Assembly: GCA_017626895.1 (NCBI GenBank)
Contig: JAGAHV010000030.1
Coordinates: 1 to 43,726 of the forward strand
Origin: Ventricola sp017626895
Lineage (GTDB): Bacteria; Bacillota; Clostridia; Christensenellales; Aristaeellaceae
DNA: 43,726 nucleotides
Direction: 5' to 3'
The notes under the pieces were generated by a model that ran no database searches, was not told the DNA's origin, and saw only the letters and a list, made by a program, of their open reading frames with translations. Both the position numbers and the translations under genes were made by a program. Every line of letters starts with the position of its first letter. The first letter of the stretch is position 1. Positions 34,385-43,013 of the stretch are shown in pieces.

Positions 34385-35020
34385 TTAATCATCCTCACCG
34401 CGTCCCTGTGTACAGATGTCATCCAGCCAGCCCTCATCATAATCGGGATCGCTGTCTTTGTACGGAACAGGCCTCGGTTTCCCCATTTTGTAAAGACCGC
34501 AGCTCTTCGGGCCGTAACAGAAGCTCTCAAACCGGTATCTTCGCGCCTTTCCCCAGTTGTACTCAATGGACACATTCGCCATACAGGCCCATTTGCATTT
34601 CAGGCATTTGCCTTTCCAGCATGACAAGGCCAGCATTCTGCATCCCCGCCGGTCATATACCGAAAGCTCCGGAACCTCCTCTGTCCAGGGAGGAGCCGCC
34701 TTTTCCTCATTTGCAGCGCTTTCCCGCAGGATCTTCACGCCTCCGACACGATAGTAATCCGCATACTCAAGTCTCGGATCCTTTTTGGTCCATGCCGTAC
34801 CGCTGATTTCAGCATCCGTCCGAAAATGAAACTTCTGCTGCAGCTTTTCGGAAATGGCAATTCCAAACTTCTTTTCCGTGCCATCCGCCGTCCCCTCCAG
34901 AAAGAGGTTATACCCTGTCATGGTGTGCGTGCGATTGTCCAGACGATATCTCCACACATCCGAGCGGGGCTGAACCGCAAGAATCACTCCGCTGAAACTG
35001 ATTTTTTTCTGTTCCTGCAT
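34385..35020 (-). CDS. Cysteine-rich protein of unknown function
   Basis: A 211-residue protein I do not recognise. The N-terminal half (residues 1-95) looks like a beta-barrel of OB type (ISFSGVILAVQPRSDVWRY ... DAEISGTAW). The C-terminal half holds GCRMLALSCWKGKCLKCKWA, a CxxxxCxxCxxxC-like array, and later FCYGPKSCGLYK, so a metal or Fe-S site is likely. The end is acidic (DSDPDYDEG). A GGAGGAGGG ribosome site precedes the ATG. It lies between tag and the CYTH-like genes, with small gaps on the same strand. Confidence 0.7.
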   Translation of the reverse strand: MQEQKKISFSGVILAVQPRSDVWRYRLDNRTHTMTGYNLFLEGTADGTEKKFGIAISEKLQQKFHFRTDAEISGTAWTKKDPRLEYADYYRVGGVKILRESAANEEKAAPPWTEEVPELSVYDRRGCRMLALSCWKGKCLKCKWACMANVSIEYNWGKARRYRFESFCYGPKSCGLYKMGKPRPVPYKDSDPDYDEGWLDDICTQGRGEDD

Positions 35021-35106
35021 CTCTGTCCCTCCTCCGTTTTGTCAATGACAGCCGCTGCTTAGACAGAGCACCCTTTCCTCAAAATCATCCTGTTTCTCAG
35101 AACGTT

Positions 35107-36012
35107 TCAGGCTCCGTTTTTCAGAATCATCTGCGTTTTCAGCGCATCCGTATGCAGCAGAATGCCCATTTCATCCAGACAGTCAATCGCCTCTTTGCGG
35201 ACACGCTCCGCCTCGGCCCATTCCTCACATTCGGCCGAAAACTCAACGATATACGCGGTTTCATTCTCCTCCTGAACCGGCCATATCTCAATCCTGATCT
35301 CCGATTCGTTCATCTTCCCCTTATAACGAAGAAAACGGATCGGCCCGGCCAGCTGCGCTGTCTCAAGTTTCTCTGTACCCCATCCCGGATAAACCGCATC
35401 TTTCTCCGCATCCGGCATAGATCGGGCAATCATCTGAACTGCTTCGTTTCTCTCAGGAAGTTCATCCACTTTGCTCTCTGTGCGCACATCCGTTTCATGT
35501 GTCAGGTTGAGCGTCATCCTTTCATATCCCCAGTCGACCTCAATGACAAAAGGACTTTCTCCGTCCTCTGACATGTCGGCGCTGCCATTAACTGCCGTTT
35601 CCCGGTCCGGATTCAGCAACGTCTCCATCCCCGGCAGCTCCTCTGCGGCAATTTTCAGGGCAGCCTCAATATCCCCATTCCGGATCTCAACCCGCTTTTT
35701 ATGCGTCAGAGTGATTTTTTTCTTCCCCGATTTTGCGCGAATGCGATTAACCCATCCGGCATTCATGTAATCCATATCCGGCGTTTCCAGATACGCAACA
35801 AGATACGTTTCACCCTGCTTTTTCATCTGAAAGGCCTCCCGGAACTCCTTTTTCAGGAGGTGATCCGCATCAAGCATCCTGTCACCGTCCAGCAGGAGCT
35901 TAATCTCAACCTCGGAAACGATTCCCTCCGAGTCGGCCTTTCTGATTCCAGAACAGAGACCGCAGAGCAGCATGAACATGAACAGGAAAACATGCAGTGA
36001 ACGCTTCATCAT
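35107..36012 (-). CDS. Secreted CYTH-like (triphosphate-tunnel fold) protein, copy 1
   Basis: 301 residues with a signal peptide (1-25, hydrophobic VFLFMFMLLCGLC). Then the EVEIK motif (Glu34, Glu36, Lys38), the ExExK hallmark of CYTH/triphosphate tunnel enzymes, is followed by WVNRIRAKSG and ITLTHKKRVEI, the Arg/Lys strands expected in the tunnel. The C-terminal half repeats a similar pattern (YIVEFSAECEEWAEAERVRK). Known CYTH enzymes are cytosolic, so export is unusual. The nearest ribosome site is AAGGAA ten bases before the first ATG (36012). It is paralogous to 36436-37371. Confidence 0.65.
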   Translation of the reverse strand: MMKRSLHVFLFMFMLLCGLCSGIRKADSEGIVSEVEIKLLLDGDRMLDADHLLKKEFREAFQMKKQGETYLVAYLETPDMDYMNAGWVNRIRAKSGKKKITLTHKKRVEIRNGDIEAALKIAAEELPGMETLLNPDRETAVNGSADMSEDGESPFVIEVDWGYERMTLNLTHETDVRTESKVDELPERNEAVQMIARSMPDAEKDAVYPGWGTEKLETAQLAGPIRFLRYKGKMNESEIRIEIWPVQEENETAYIVEFSAECEEWAEAERVRKEAIDCLDEMGILLHTDALKTQMILKNGA

Positions 36013-36435
36013 CCGATACCCGTTCCTTTCTTCTTCATTGCTTATCGCAGCACCGGTTTCCGTTTCAAAAACAGTGACAGGAGACATGGCGATCTGAGAT
36101 GGACTGAAGGAAAAGTCTTTTTCAGAAAGAGGTGGACAGCTGTCCTTCAGTTTGCAGAGACAGATATTGTGCCAGGCAGATACATGACCGTTCCTCCCTG
36201 GATGGAATCCGGACCGGTTGATTCCTGTCAGACACAAAATCTTCAGGAAAAGCCCCGACCGCCCGGCAGGCAGATGCCCTGGGGGTCCAGCCGGACAGAT
36301 GATGAACCTGTCACTGACCGGTGCCCTTTAGAAGCTGCAAAGCGGGCAGCCCTTAAACAGGTTGCCTTAAGATTCGTGCGCCTCAGAAACTCGCTCCCCG
36401 TCAAAAGAAATATCAAGTTTTCCTCTTCCCCTGCG
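36013..36435. other. 423-bp spacer between the two CYTH-like paralogues
   Basis: No gene is supported here: the minus-strand frame of copy 1 can be extended upstream to 36237 but lacks a ribosome site and coding character. No terminator is visible between the copies. Confidence 0.45.
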
Positions 36436-37371
36436 TTACAGGACAGGGCCATTCAGGATCATCTGCGTTTTCAGGGCATCCGTGTGCAGCAGAATCCCCA
36501 TTTTATCCAGACGGCTGATTGCTTTTCTGCGCATCCGCTCTGCATCGGCAAATCGTTTGAATTTTGCCGAAATCTCGACGATATACTGCGTTTGTGTTCC
36601 ATCCGCGACCGGCCAGATTTCAATATGCGCAAGAACCCCGTTCTTCATCTTCCCGGTATACCGAAGAAAAGAGACCGGTCCCACCATCTGTGCTTTCTGA
36701 AGGGTCTCGATGCCCCATTCCTGCCGTTCCCCGGCAGGATCCGCAGCCGGACCGTTTGCCTCCGCTTCGCTGCCGGTGCTCCTGCCTGAACAATCGGCAC
36801 ATATCGTGCCCGCATTTTCGATAGCAGGCATATTCGCGGCAATCATATCCATTGCCGCATGCTTCTCCGGAAGCTCATTCGCCGCGGTTTCTTCGCTCAA
36901 ATCCACATTATGGGAAAAACTGAGCGTCATCTTTTCATATCCCCAGTCGATTTCCGTGGGAAACTGTGCATCATCCTTTGCCAGCCCTTCTGCCGCCGCA
37001 GCGGACAGGGCCGCATCAATATCTCCGTTCTGAATCGGAAAACGCTTTTTATAGGTGAGCCGGATTTTTTCGCGTCCCGTCCGTGCGCGCACCCGGTTGA
37101 TCCATCCGACGCTCAGGAAATCCTTGTCCGGTGTTTCCATGTAAGCAACAAGGTATGAATTGGGCATCTCTTTCATGTGAAAAGCCTGCCGGATTTCCTC
37201 TTTCAGCCGGTGATCCTCTCCGAGTGTTTTGTCGCTGTCCAGAAGAAGCTTTACTTCGTACGAGGAAACCTTTTCCTCAGGCAGTACCGAAGCATTTTCC
37301 GTGCTTTCGGTTAAATCCGCACTCTCAAGCGGGACAAATTCGAATTCATCAAAAGGCAAAATATGATTCAT
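36436..37371 (-). CDS. CYTH-like protein, copy 2, without signal peptide
   Basis: 311 residues clearly homologous to copy 1 over the whole domain (YEVKLLLDSDKTLG, WINRVRARTG, IRLTYKKRFPI, YEKMTLSFSHN, SRLDKMGILLHTDALKTQM). The first Glu of the ExExK motif is replaced (SYEVK), so metal binding may be impaired. The N-terminus has no export signal but an acidic stretch. The start is uncertain: ATG 37371 has AAGGAG twelve bases upstream, while a GTG at 37425 has none. It also carries an insert with DCSGRSTGSEAEANGPAADP absent from copy 1. Confidence 0.6.
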   Translation of the reverse strand: MNHILPFDEFEFVPLESADLTESTENASVLPEEKVSSYEVKLLLDSDKTLGEDHRLKEEIRQAFHMKEMPNSYLVAYMETPDKDFLSVGWINRVRARTGREKIRLTYKKRFPIQNGDIDAALSAAAAEGLAKDDAQFPTEIDWGYEKMTLSFSHNVDLSEETAANELPEKHAAMDMIAANMPAIENAGTICADCSGRSTGSEAEANGPAADPAGERQEWGIETLQKAQMVGPVSFLRYTGKMKNGVLAHIEIWPVADGTQTQYIVEISAKFKRFADAERMRRKAISRLDKMGILLHTDALKTQMILNGPVL

Positions 37372-37390
37372 CTTCCCGATAATCTCCTTA

Positions 37391-37487
37391 ATGAGCCGTA
37401 GCTCGGTCTTTCGGCACCGTGACACTTCCGATGCCCATATCGGTCAAACTGCCGCTGCGGCGGCAGGCCCTCTCCATTTTTTTCAGT
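37391..37487 (+). ncRNA. Structured repeat element, copy 3 of 5
   Basis: Three hairpins in order: GAGC-GCTC, GGCA-TGCC, and CTGCCGC (37449-37455) with GCGGCAG (37460-37466). CCCTCTCC and TTTTTTT follow (37480-37486). It is on the plus strand between two minus-strand genes. It aligns over its full length with the two copies at 38.7-38.9 kb, which lie on the minus strand. Confidence 0.65.
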
Positions 37488-37522
37488 TGCCGGCAAATTC
37501 CGGCCGTTTCGCTTCTCCGCTT

Positions 37523-38461
37523 TCAGTCTGCATCTGCCGGTCTTTCGTGATCTGCGAGTCCGTTCCCGTGCAACGCATTTCGTATCAGATTGATTTTCTG
37601 CTGATCCTGCTTATTCTTCACATCCCGCCGATAGCCATCCCTGGATGAAGCCGTGTAAACCCTGAGATAATCCTCAAGGTCCAGCAAAAGATACGCGGCA
37701 TTGTCATTGAGCAGCGGAATTTTCTGAATGTTTACCCCGGCAAACGGCTCCAGGTTTTCGATCGCAGCAAATGCCATCCGGAATTCACCGCTCACAAACT
37801 CATGCTCGGCCTCATCCCGGAGTGTATACCCCAGGGCATGCATCAGCGAGATCAGCCGCGGCCAGTCCCGCCCCAGGAACCTTTCCGGCAAAAGAACATC
37901 AATATCATCTGACTGCAGGGACATTCCCAGCCGCCGTTCAAGTCCCAGGGAACCAAACAGCAGCGGAGTGGTCTGCAGTTCTTCGTTTATCCGTGCAGCC
38001 ACAGAGAGAAACTCATCGTATTTGAAGTCAAACCGCCAGATCATGACCTGCCGTTTGCCTTCCGCATACATCTCGTTGTCCTGCGGAACCGGCACGGTTT
38101 TCAGGTATTGTCCCCCTGCCAGTTCACAGGTACGGGCTGAGGCGCCATTGGCCGGATCGCAGGTAATGACGGCATACGCCATGCGGTGCTTTTTGGCCTG
38201 CCTGAACAGAAGCGCACAGGCCCGGGCGGCGTAATGATGCCCGCGATACGCTTCATCGATGGCGTATCCGATGTTCCCGCCGACAGCCGTTTTCTCATTG
38301 TGCCCGATGCGCAGATCACACTGTCCGACTTTCGTCCCGTCCGGGAGACAGATATGAAAGTAATATGCCGGAAGCCAGTGCTTTTCCGGCTGCGCATCGC
38401 AGGTATGATCCAGCCGGAGACAGATCGTCTCATCTCTCAGGTCATCCACCGGATAAAACAT
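37523..38461 (-). CDS. GNAT-like acetyltransferase fused to nucleotidyltransferase-like domain
   Basis: Residues 1-146 form a GNAT domain (IGYAIDEAYRGHHYAARA, then CDPANGASARTCE), and residues 150-312 a nucleotidyltransferase-type domain with LLFGSLGLERRLGM (Gly170, Ser171) and SDDIDVL (Asp186, Asp188). The GS...DxD spacing is that of the DNA polymerase beta-like superfamily. Such fusions resemble antibiotic-resistance or RNA-modification enzymes, but no substrate is clear. The Q/RxxGxG/A loop is modified (RGHHYA). Start is the ATG at 38461 with GAGGCGGGGAG upstream. Confidence 0.75.
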   Translation of the reverse strand: MFYPVDDLRDETICLRLDHTCDAQPEKHWLPAYYFHICLPDGTKVGQCDLRIGHNEKTAVGGNIGYAIDEAYRGHHYAARACALLFRQAKKHRMAYAVITCDPANGASARTCELAGGQYLKTVPVPQDNEMYAEGKRQVMIWRFDFKYDEFLSVAARINEELQTTPLLFGSLGLERRLGMSLQSDDIDVLLPERFLGRDWPRLISLMHALGYTLRDEAEHEFVSGEFRMAFAAIENLEPFAGVNIQKIPLLNDNAAYLLLDLEDYLRVYTASSRDGYRRDVKNKQDQQKINLIRNALHGNGLADHERPADAD

Positions 38462-38718
38462 CTCCCCGCCTCCGTTTCCTCTGCCAGTTTTCGCTTTCCG
38501 GGCCTGTACCCATCTCAAGCCGGCTGTTCATCCCCGGTACATCCACTATGAACCATCGCCGTCCTGATCCCCAGGTTTTCGATCAAAACACTAACATCCT
38601 CACCTGCCTGCGTCGATGTCAGCACCATGTTCTGCAGCCTCAGTTCCTGCTTCCAGAATTTCTTCAGGAAAAGTACAGCTTCGCGCTTTCGATGCGGTTT
38701 TCCCTTTCATAAGCAGTG

Positions 38719-38812
38719 GAAAAAACAGGAGAGGGCCTGCCGCATAGCGGCAGTTTGTCAAAGAATGTGCACCAGAAAAGCAGCGGTGCCATAAGACCAA
38801 ACGATGGCTCAT
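38719..38812 (-). ncRNA. Structured repeat element, copy 4 of 5
   Basis: On the minus strand: ATGAGCC..., GGCACCG with CTGGTGC hairpin, TTTGACAAA, CTGCCGC with GCGGCAG, CCCTCTCC and TTTTTT. It is arranged head-to-tail with copy 5 with an 88-bp offset. Both lie upstream of the GNAT-nucleotidyltransferase gene, 258 bases from its start, so transcription could read through them. Confidence 0.65.
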
Positions 38813-38905
38813 TGAGGAGCGGGCCTGCCGCCACAGCGGCAGTTTGTCAAATATGAGCACCGGATAATAGCGGTGCCGAAAGACCGAGCCGTTGCTCATA
38901 AAGGA
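38813..38905 (-). ncRNA. Structured repeat element, copy 5 of 5
   Basis: On the minus strand: GAGCAACGGCTC hairpin, GGTCTTTCGGCACCG with CGGTGC, TTTGACAAA, CTGCCGC/GCGGCAG, and CCCGCTCC. This copy ends without a T-tract and runs directly into copy 4. It is the closest relative of copy 2 at 14.3 kb in its flank (CCGCTC). Confidence 0.65.
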
Positions 38906-39042
38906 TGTCCCAGAACAGGTTATAGCGTAACACGTCAACTGGCTTATCGTCAACAAAAAGTACATCACTCTGCTTTATCTGTCTGGGAAAATTCCAAATT
39001 ATAATAATTATAAAAATTCAGGGACTGGTAGATTATCCGTTC

Positions 39043-39071
39043 TTTACTCAAATTTGTTCATGTGCTACAAT
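39043..39071 (+). promoter_or_regulatory. Probable promoter of the carboxylesterase gene
   Basis: TTTACT (39043-39048) and TACAAT (39066-39071) are 17 bases apart, and the -10 box carries an upstream TG (TGCTACAAT). It lies 80 bases before the start codon. Confidence 0.5.
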
Positions 39072-39150
39072 GGCTGAGGACGTGTTGGAACAAGCTTTTG
39101 CCTGCATGATTGTCAATGTTTTTTTAATGGTATAGAACAGGAGGATGGAA

Positions 39151-40932
39151 TTGAAGAAGTTTGTTTTGGGATTATTGTTTGTGCTGTTGTTTTCCTTAAC
39201 GGCCCATGCTGACGCAGCCAGCCAGCAGGACAAAGCCGAAGAAACGCCGGGGACAGATCATTCCAGCATGGAAACGGCTGATACGCAAGGTACGAAAAGG
39301 GAATTCAAGGATCTGGTTATTTATGAGCCTTATGAGTACCTGAACAGCGAAATCACAGGAGACTACGACGAGGCCCATGCCGTGAAATGTCTGAACGGCA
39401 CCTTCGTCGGAACTGAGGAGAACGGGGTTGCGTCGTGGCTGGGCATCCCCTACGCGAAGCCGCCAGTGGGAGAGCGCCGCTTCAAGGCACCGGAGTACGT
39501 GGACGCGAGCGACCGGGTCTTTGAGGCGAAGTACTACGGAAAGAGCGCTTACACCACAGAAAGCTATTCTGATGTCATACAGAAGCTGGCCTCCGAAGAC
39601 TGCCTCTACCTCAACATCTGGGCCAACGCCGACGACAAGACCGAGAAGAAGCCAGTGATGGTCTGGATTCACGGCGGAGCCTATTCCGTCGGTTCGGGTT
39701 CGCAGTTTTCCTACAACGGAGCCAACCTTGTCCAGGCACAGAGCGACATCATCCTGGTGAATATGAACTACCGCCTGAACATGTACGGCTTCATGGACTT
39801 CTCGTCGGTGCCGGGCGGCGAAGCCTTTGAGTCAGCGTCCTGCAACGGCCTGCTCGACCAGGCGATGGCGCTCAGGTGGGTGCACGAGAACATCGCCGCT
39901 TTCGGCGGCGACCCTGACAACGTGACCGTTTTCGGGCAAAGTGCCGGCGGCGGATCGGTTTCCATTCTGTCGGTCATGAAGGAGGCAAACCAGTATTTCC
40001 AGAAGATTATCGCCCAAAGCGGCTCGACCTGCCTGTCCATGCCTGTCGGCTGCGAAACTGCGCAGAGCAGGACGAATGCATTGCTTGAGTACACCGGCTG
40101 CAAGACCATGGACGACATCATGACTCTGAGCGAAGAGGAACTCCATGAGGCATATGTCAATGCGGTCAGTAAGTTTACGTCCTGTCCCTACTACGGAAAT
40201 GAGGTACTCCCCGAGGCACCCATCGAGCTGTACAAGAAAGGCTACGCAAAGGACATATCCATCATGGCAGGCAGCACGGCCGATGAGGCCAGGCTGTTCA
40301 TGGGCGAGGGCGTAAAGCTGAGTCTGGAAGAGCAGAAGATATTCGCCCAGCGCAGTGTGGGTGAAGCACTCCCCTGCCTGAAGGAAGAGGATAAGAAGTA
40401 TTATGAGGAATTCCAGAAGGTCTGCAGGTTCCAGGAGCCGGGACTGATCGAGACGGAGTTCATAAGTGAGATCATGTTCAGGGTTCCCATGCTCCAGCAG
40501 CTCGATGCGCAGAGTGCATTCAACAAAACGTTTACCTACTACTGGTCGTACCCGGGCAGCAATCCGGATATTGGGGCAGCACATTCCGTAGAGCTCCTCT
40601 TTGAGTTCAACCTTCGCGGCTTGGGGACGGCCTGCCCATTCAATGGCACGAACGTCCCTGATGAGATTTTCACGGCCGTTCAGCAGATGTGGACCAATTT
40701 CGCGCGCTGCGGCGATCCGTCGACAGACCAGATCGAATGGAAGGCGTACTCGGCCGACGACCCGAACGTTCTGGTCATCGCAGGGCCTGGAGACATTCAT
40801 ATCGAACAGGGCATTCTGGCTGACCAGTACAAGGCCGTGGCTCCCCTGGTCGACTACTACCAGTTTATGGACAAGTACTTTACCCCGCAATACCTTATGG
40901 ATATCGTTGCCGCGCGCGAGCAGAAACCCTGA
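39151..40932 (+). CDS. Secreted type-B carboxylesterase
   Basis: 593 residues: signal peptide (about 1-23, ending LTAHADA), a linker and an alpha/beta-hydrolase of the carboxylesterase/cholinesterase family with EDCLYLNIW, oxyanion HGGAY, nucleophile elbow FGQSAGGG (Ser264 from the TTG), STADEARLF with the likely acidic residue, and GAAHSVELLFEF with the catalytic His. It should hydrolyse esters outside the cell. The start is a TTG at 39151, six bases after AGGAGG (39139-39144); the ATG at 39145 abuts that site and is unlikely to be used. Its GC content looks higher than that of its flanks. Confidence 0.88.
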   Translation: MKKFVLGLLFVLLFSLTAHADAASQQDKAEETPGTDHSSMETADTQGTKREFKDLVIYEPYEYLNSEITGDYDEAHAVKCLNGTFVGTEENGVASWLGIPYAKPPVGERRFKAPEYVDASDRVFEAKYYGKSAYTTESYSDVIQKLASEDCLYLNIWANADDKTEKKPVMVWIHGGAYSVGSGSQFSYNGANLVQAQSDIILVNMNYRLNMYGFMDFSSVPGGEAFESASCNGLLDQAMALRWVHENIAAFGGDPDNVTVFGQSAGGGSVSILSVMKEANQYFQKIIAQSGSTCLSMPVGCETAQSRTNALLEYTGCKTMDDIMTLSEEELHEAYVNAVSKFTSCPYYGNEVLPEAPIELYKKGYAKDISIMAGSTADEARLFMGEGVKLSLEEQKIFAQRSVGEALPCLKEEDKKYYEEFQKVCRFQEPGLIETEFISEIMFRVPMLQQLDAQSAFNKTFTYYWSYPGSNPDIGAAHSVELLFEFNLRGLGTACPFNGTNVPDEIFTAVQQMWTNFARCGDPSTDQIEWKAYSADDPNVLVIAGPGDIHIEQGILADQYKAVAPLVDYYQFMDKYFTPQYLMDIVAAREQKP

Positions 40933-40992
40933 TACAGGCAGGCTTTGGTAAGGCACTGTCTCATCTGAACAATCATATTGAGAACTTAATAA

Positions 40993-41032
40993 GAAAAAAG
41001 AGCTGGCTTCTACACGGCCAGCTCTTTTTCTT
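40993..41032 (+). terminator. Terminator of the carboxylesterase gene
   Basis: AAAAAGAGCTGGC (40995-41007) pairs with GCCAGCTCTTTTT (41017-41029), followed by CTTT. Confidence 0.9.
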
Positions 41033-41139
41033 TACGTGCAGGCACGACGCGTCATCAAGCATATCCGGTTTGACCGTGAATAAGAGGTACCCAGTAGAGA
41101 AGGATCAGTGTTACAAGTCACTCCCCGGCCAGCCTCTCT

Positions 41140-41203
41140 GCATACACAGGGCTCCTTCGCTCCGCCCCCCCAAAAGTACTCCGCTCAGGAGCCCTGTGTA
41201 TGC
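41140..41203. repeat. 17-bp perfect inverted repeat
   Basis: GCATACACAGGGCTCCT (41140-41156) and its complement (41187-41203) flank a 30-base loop with a C-rich run (CCCCCCC). No T-tract follows. It lies in the 41033-41333 gene-free interval. Confidence 0.65.
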
Positions 41204-41333
41204 CTTAAGGAACTGTCACGAAATTAACTATGCAGATTGCGCAGGATGGTTTTTCGAGATCAAGGAAGAAAACGCAGCCGTACCGGGGTACGGCGAGGCT
41301 TTCTGACGCAGATATCGGAAAACCAGACATGCA

Positions 41334-41468
41334 ACATGCAATAGCAAAGTCGTGTATGCTGACATGACCAATGTGCGCTACAACGGGAAACTGAAGAACG
41401 TCGTTGTATTCAACGACAAAAAGAATGACATCCGCAATTGGCTTACAGAGATTATTACAGCGGTCTAA
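41334..41468 (+). pseudogene. Possible 3' fragment of an unknown gene
   Basis: A frame reads NSKVVYADMTNVRYNG, then KLKNVVVFNDKKNDIRN and WLTEIITAV, and stops at 41468. It looks gene-like but has no start region, and I do not recognise the family. A terminator hairpin follows 20 bases later, as expected for a true gene end. Confidence 0.35.
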
Positions 41469-41487
41469 CGACATAGCATTGAATAAC

Positions 41488-41552
41488 GAACCCCTTTGGA
41501 CTCTCCTAAACAATCACGCGTTGGGGGAGGGTTCAAAGGGGTTCATCGTTTT
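41488..41552 (+). terminator. Intrinsic terminator at the boundary of the recombinase fragment
   Basis: GAACCCCTTTG (41488-41498) pairs with CAAAGGGGTTC (41534-41544), with CTCTCC/GGGGGAG pairing inside, followed by ATCGTTTTATT. Confidence 0.7.
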
Positions 41553-41559
41553 ATTGTAT

Positions 41560-42868
41560 CAAATCTGCAAGAGAGATAGACCTGATCATCACGAAAAGCG
41601 TCAGCCGTTTCGCCAGAAACACAGTGGACAGCCTTTCCACCATCCGCCAGCTCAAGGAGAACGGCACGGAGGTCTACTTTGAAAAGGAAAACACCTGGAC
41701 CTTCGATTCCAAGGGCGAGCTGCTCATCACCATAATGTCGAGCCTTGCCCAGGAGGAAAGCCGGAGCATTTCGGAAAACGTCACCTGGGGGCACCGCAAG
41801 CGCATGGGCGACGGCAAGGTGGCAGTCGCCTACAGCCGCTTCATCGGTTACGACAAGGGCGAGGACGGAAACCTGGTCGTAAACCCGGAAGAAGCCAAGA
41901 CCATCCGGCTTATTTACGGCGAGTTCCTTGCAGGGCTTTCCTACAGGGCGATTGCCGACAAGCTGACATCCATGGGGGTCAGGACGCCGGGCGGCAAGGA
42001 AAAGTGGTGCCAGGGCACTGTGAAAAGCATCCTGACCAACGAGAAGCACAAGGGCGATGCCCTGCTCCAGAAATCTTACATCGCAGTTTTCCTGACCAAG
42101 AAGCAGGCCATCAACCACGGCGAGATTCCACAGTACTACGTGGAGGACAACCACGAGGCCATCATCGAGCCTGCGGTCTTTGACCGGGTGCAGGCCATCA
42201 TCAGGGAGCGGTCAGCCATGAAAGGCTACAGCGGAGTGACGATCTACTCCTCCAAGGTGAAGTGCGGATGCTGCGGAGGGTGGTACGGCTCCAAGGTCTG
42301 GCACAGCACCGACCGCTACAGCAACGTGGTCCGGCAGTGCAACGCCAAGTTTAAAGACAAGACTCATTGCTCAACGCCTCACCTCACGGAGGAGGAAATC
42401 CAGGACGTCTTCATCAGCGTGGTCAACCAGCTCATCGCCGACAAGGAGGAAATCCTAGACGGGCTGAAGGAGGTGCAGTCCACGCTTTCCGGCACGGAGG
42501 AACCGGAAAAGGAGCAGAGCAGGCTGGCGGAGCAGATGAACGTTGACGCCGACGCGGTCAACCAGATCATCTCGGAGAACGCCAGAGTGGCGCAGGACCA
42601 GGAGGCCTACCGGGTCCGGTACGAGGCGCTGGTTTCACGGTTTGAGGAGACCAAGGCCCGGTACGAAAAGGTAACCTCGGAAATCCAGATGCGCGGCATC
42701 CGGCGGCGCGAGTTCGGACGGTTCATCACGGAGGTGGAGAAACTGGGCGGCAAGCCCATCCGGAAGTTTGACGAAGCCCTCTGGGGCAGTCTGGTCGACC
42801 ACCTGACGGTTTACGCCAAGGACAACATCGTCTTCACCCTCAACAGCGGACTGGAAATCAAAGCTTGA
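41560..42868 (+). pseudogene. Large serine recombinase, N-terminally truncated
   Basis: The frame opens at about 41560 inside the resolvase domain (DLIITKSVSRFARN) and continues through LKENGTEVYFEKENTWTF, the recombinase domain (YRAIADKLTSMGVRTPGG), a zinc ribbon (VKCGCCGGWYGSKVW ... CNAKFKDKTHC) and a coiled-coil C-terminus to TGA at 42868. About 60-70 N-terminal residues, including the catalytic serine (YxRVSTxxQ region), are missing. Similarity starts right after the hairpin at 41488-41552. A 414-residue frame from GTG 41624 is open but cannot be catalytically active. Confidence 0.8.
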
Positions 42869-42883
42869 GGCAAGCACAAACCG

Positions 42884-42917
42884 GCGCTTCACTTCTTCGG
42901 AGGGGAGGCGCTTTTTT
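42884..42917 (+). terminator. Terminator of the recombinase gene
   Basis: GCGCTTC (42884-42890) pairs with GAGGCGC (42905-42911), CTTC/GAGG extends the stem around a TTCG loop, and TTTTTT follows (42912-42917). Confidence 0.85.
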
Positions 42918-42960
42918 ACGTGTCTGTTCATAAAAATACGTAGAACTATCGAGAAAAGCA

Positions 42961-42969
42961 TGATATAAT
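42961..42969 (+). promoter_or_regulatory. Extended -10 promoter of the XRE gene
   Basis: TGATATAAT combines a perfect TATAAT with an upstream TG. The -35 region 17 bases upstream (TAGAAC) is weak, as is usual for extended -10 promoters. It is 45 bases from the start codon. Confidence 0.6.
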
Positions 42970-43013
42970 TATTTAAGCTATTGGTTAACGTTTTAAGCAA
43001 GGAGGTGCGTGGC

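Noticed and set aside
39832..40956. A 374-residue minus-strand frame
   Set aside because: It is antisense to the carboxylesterase, which has catalytic motifs.
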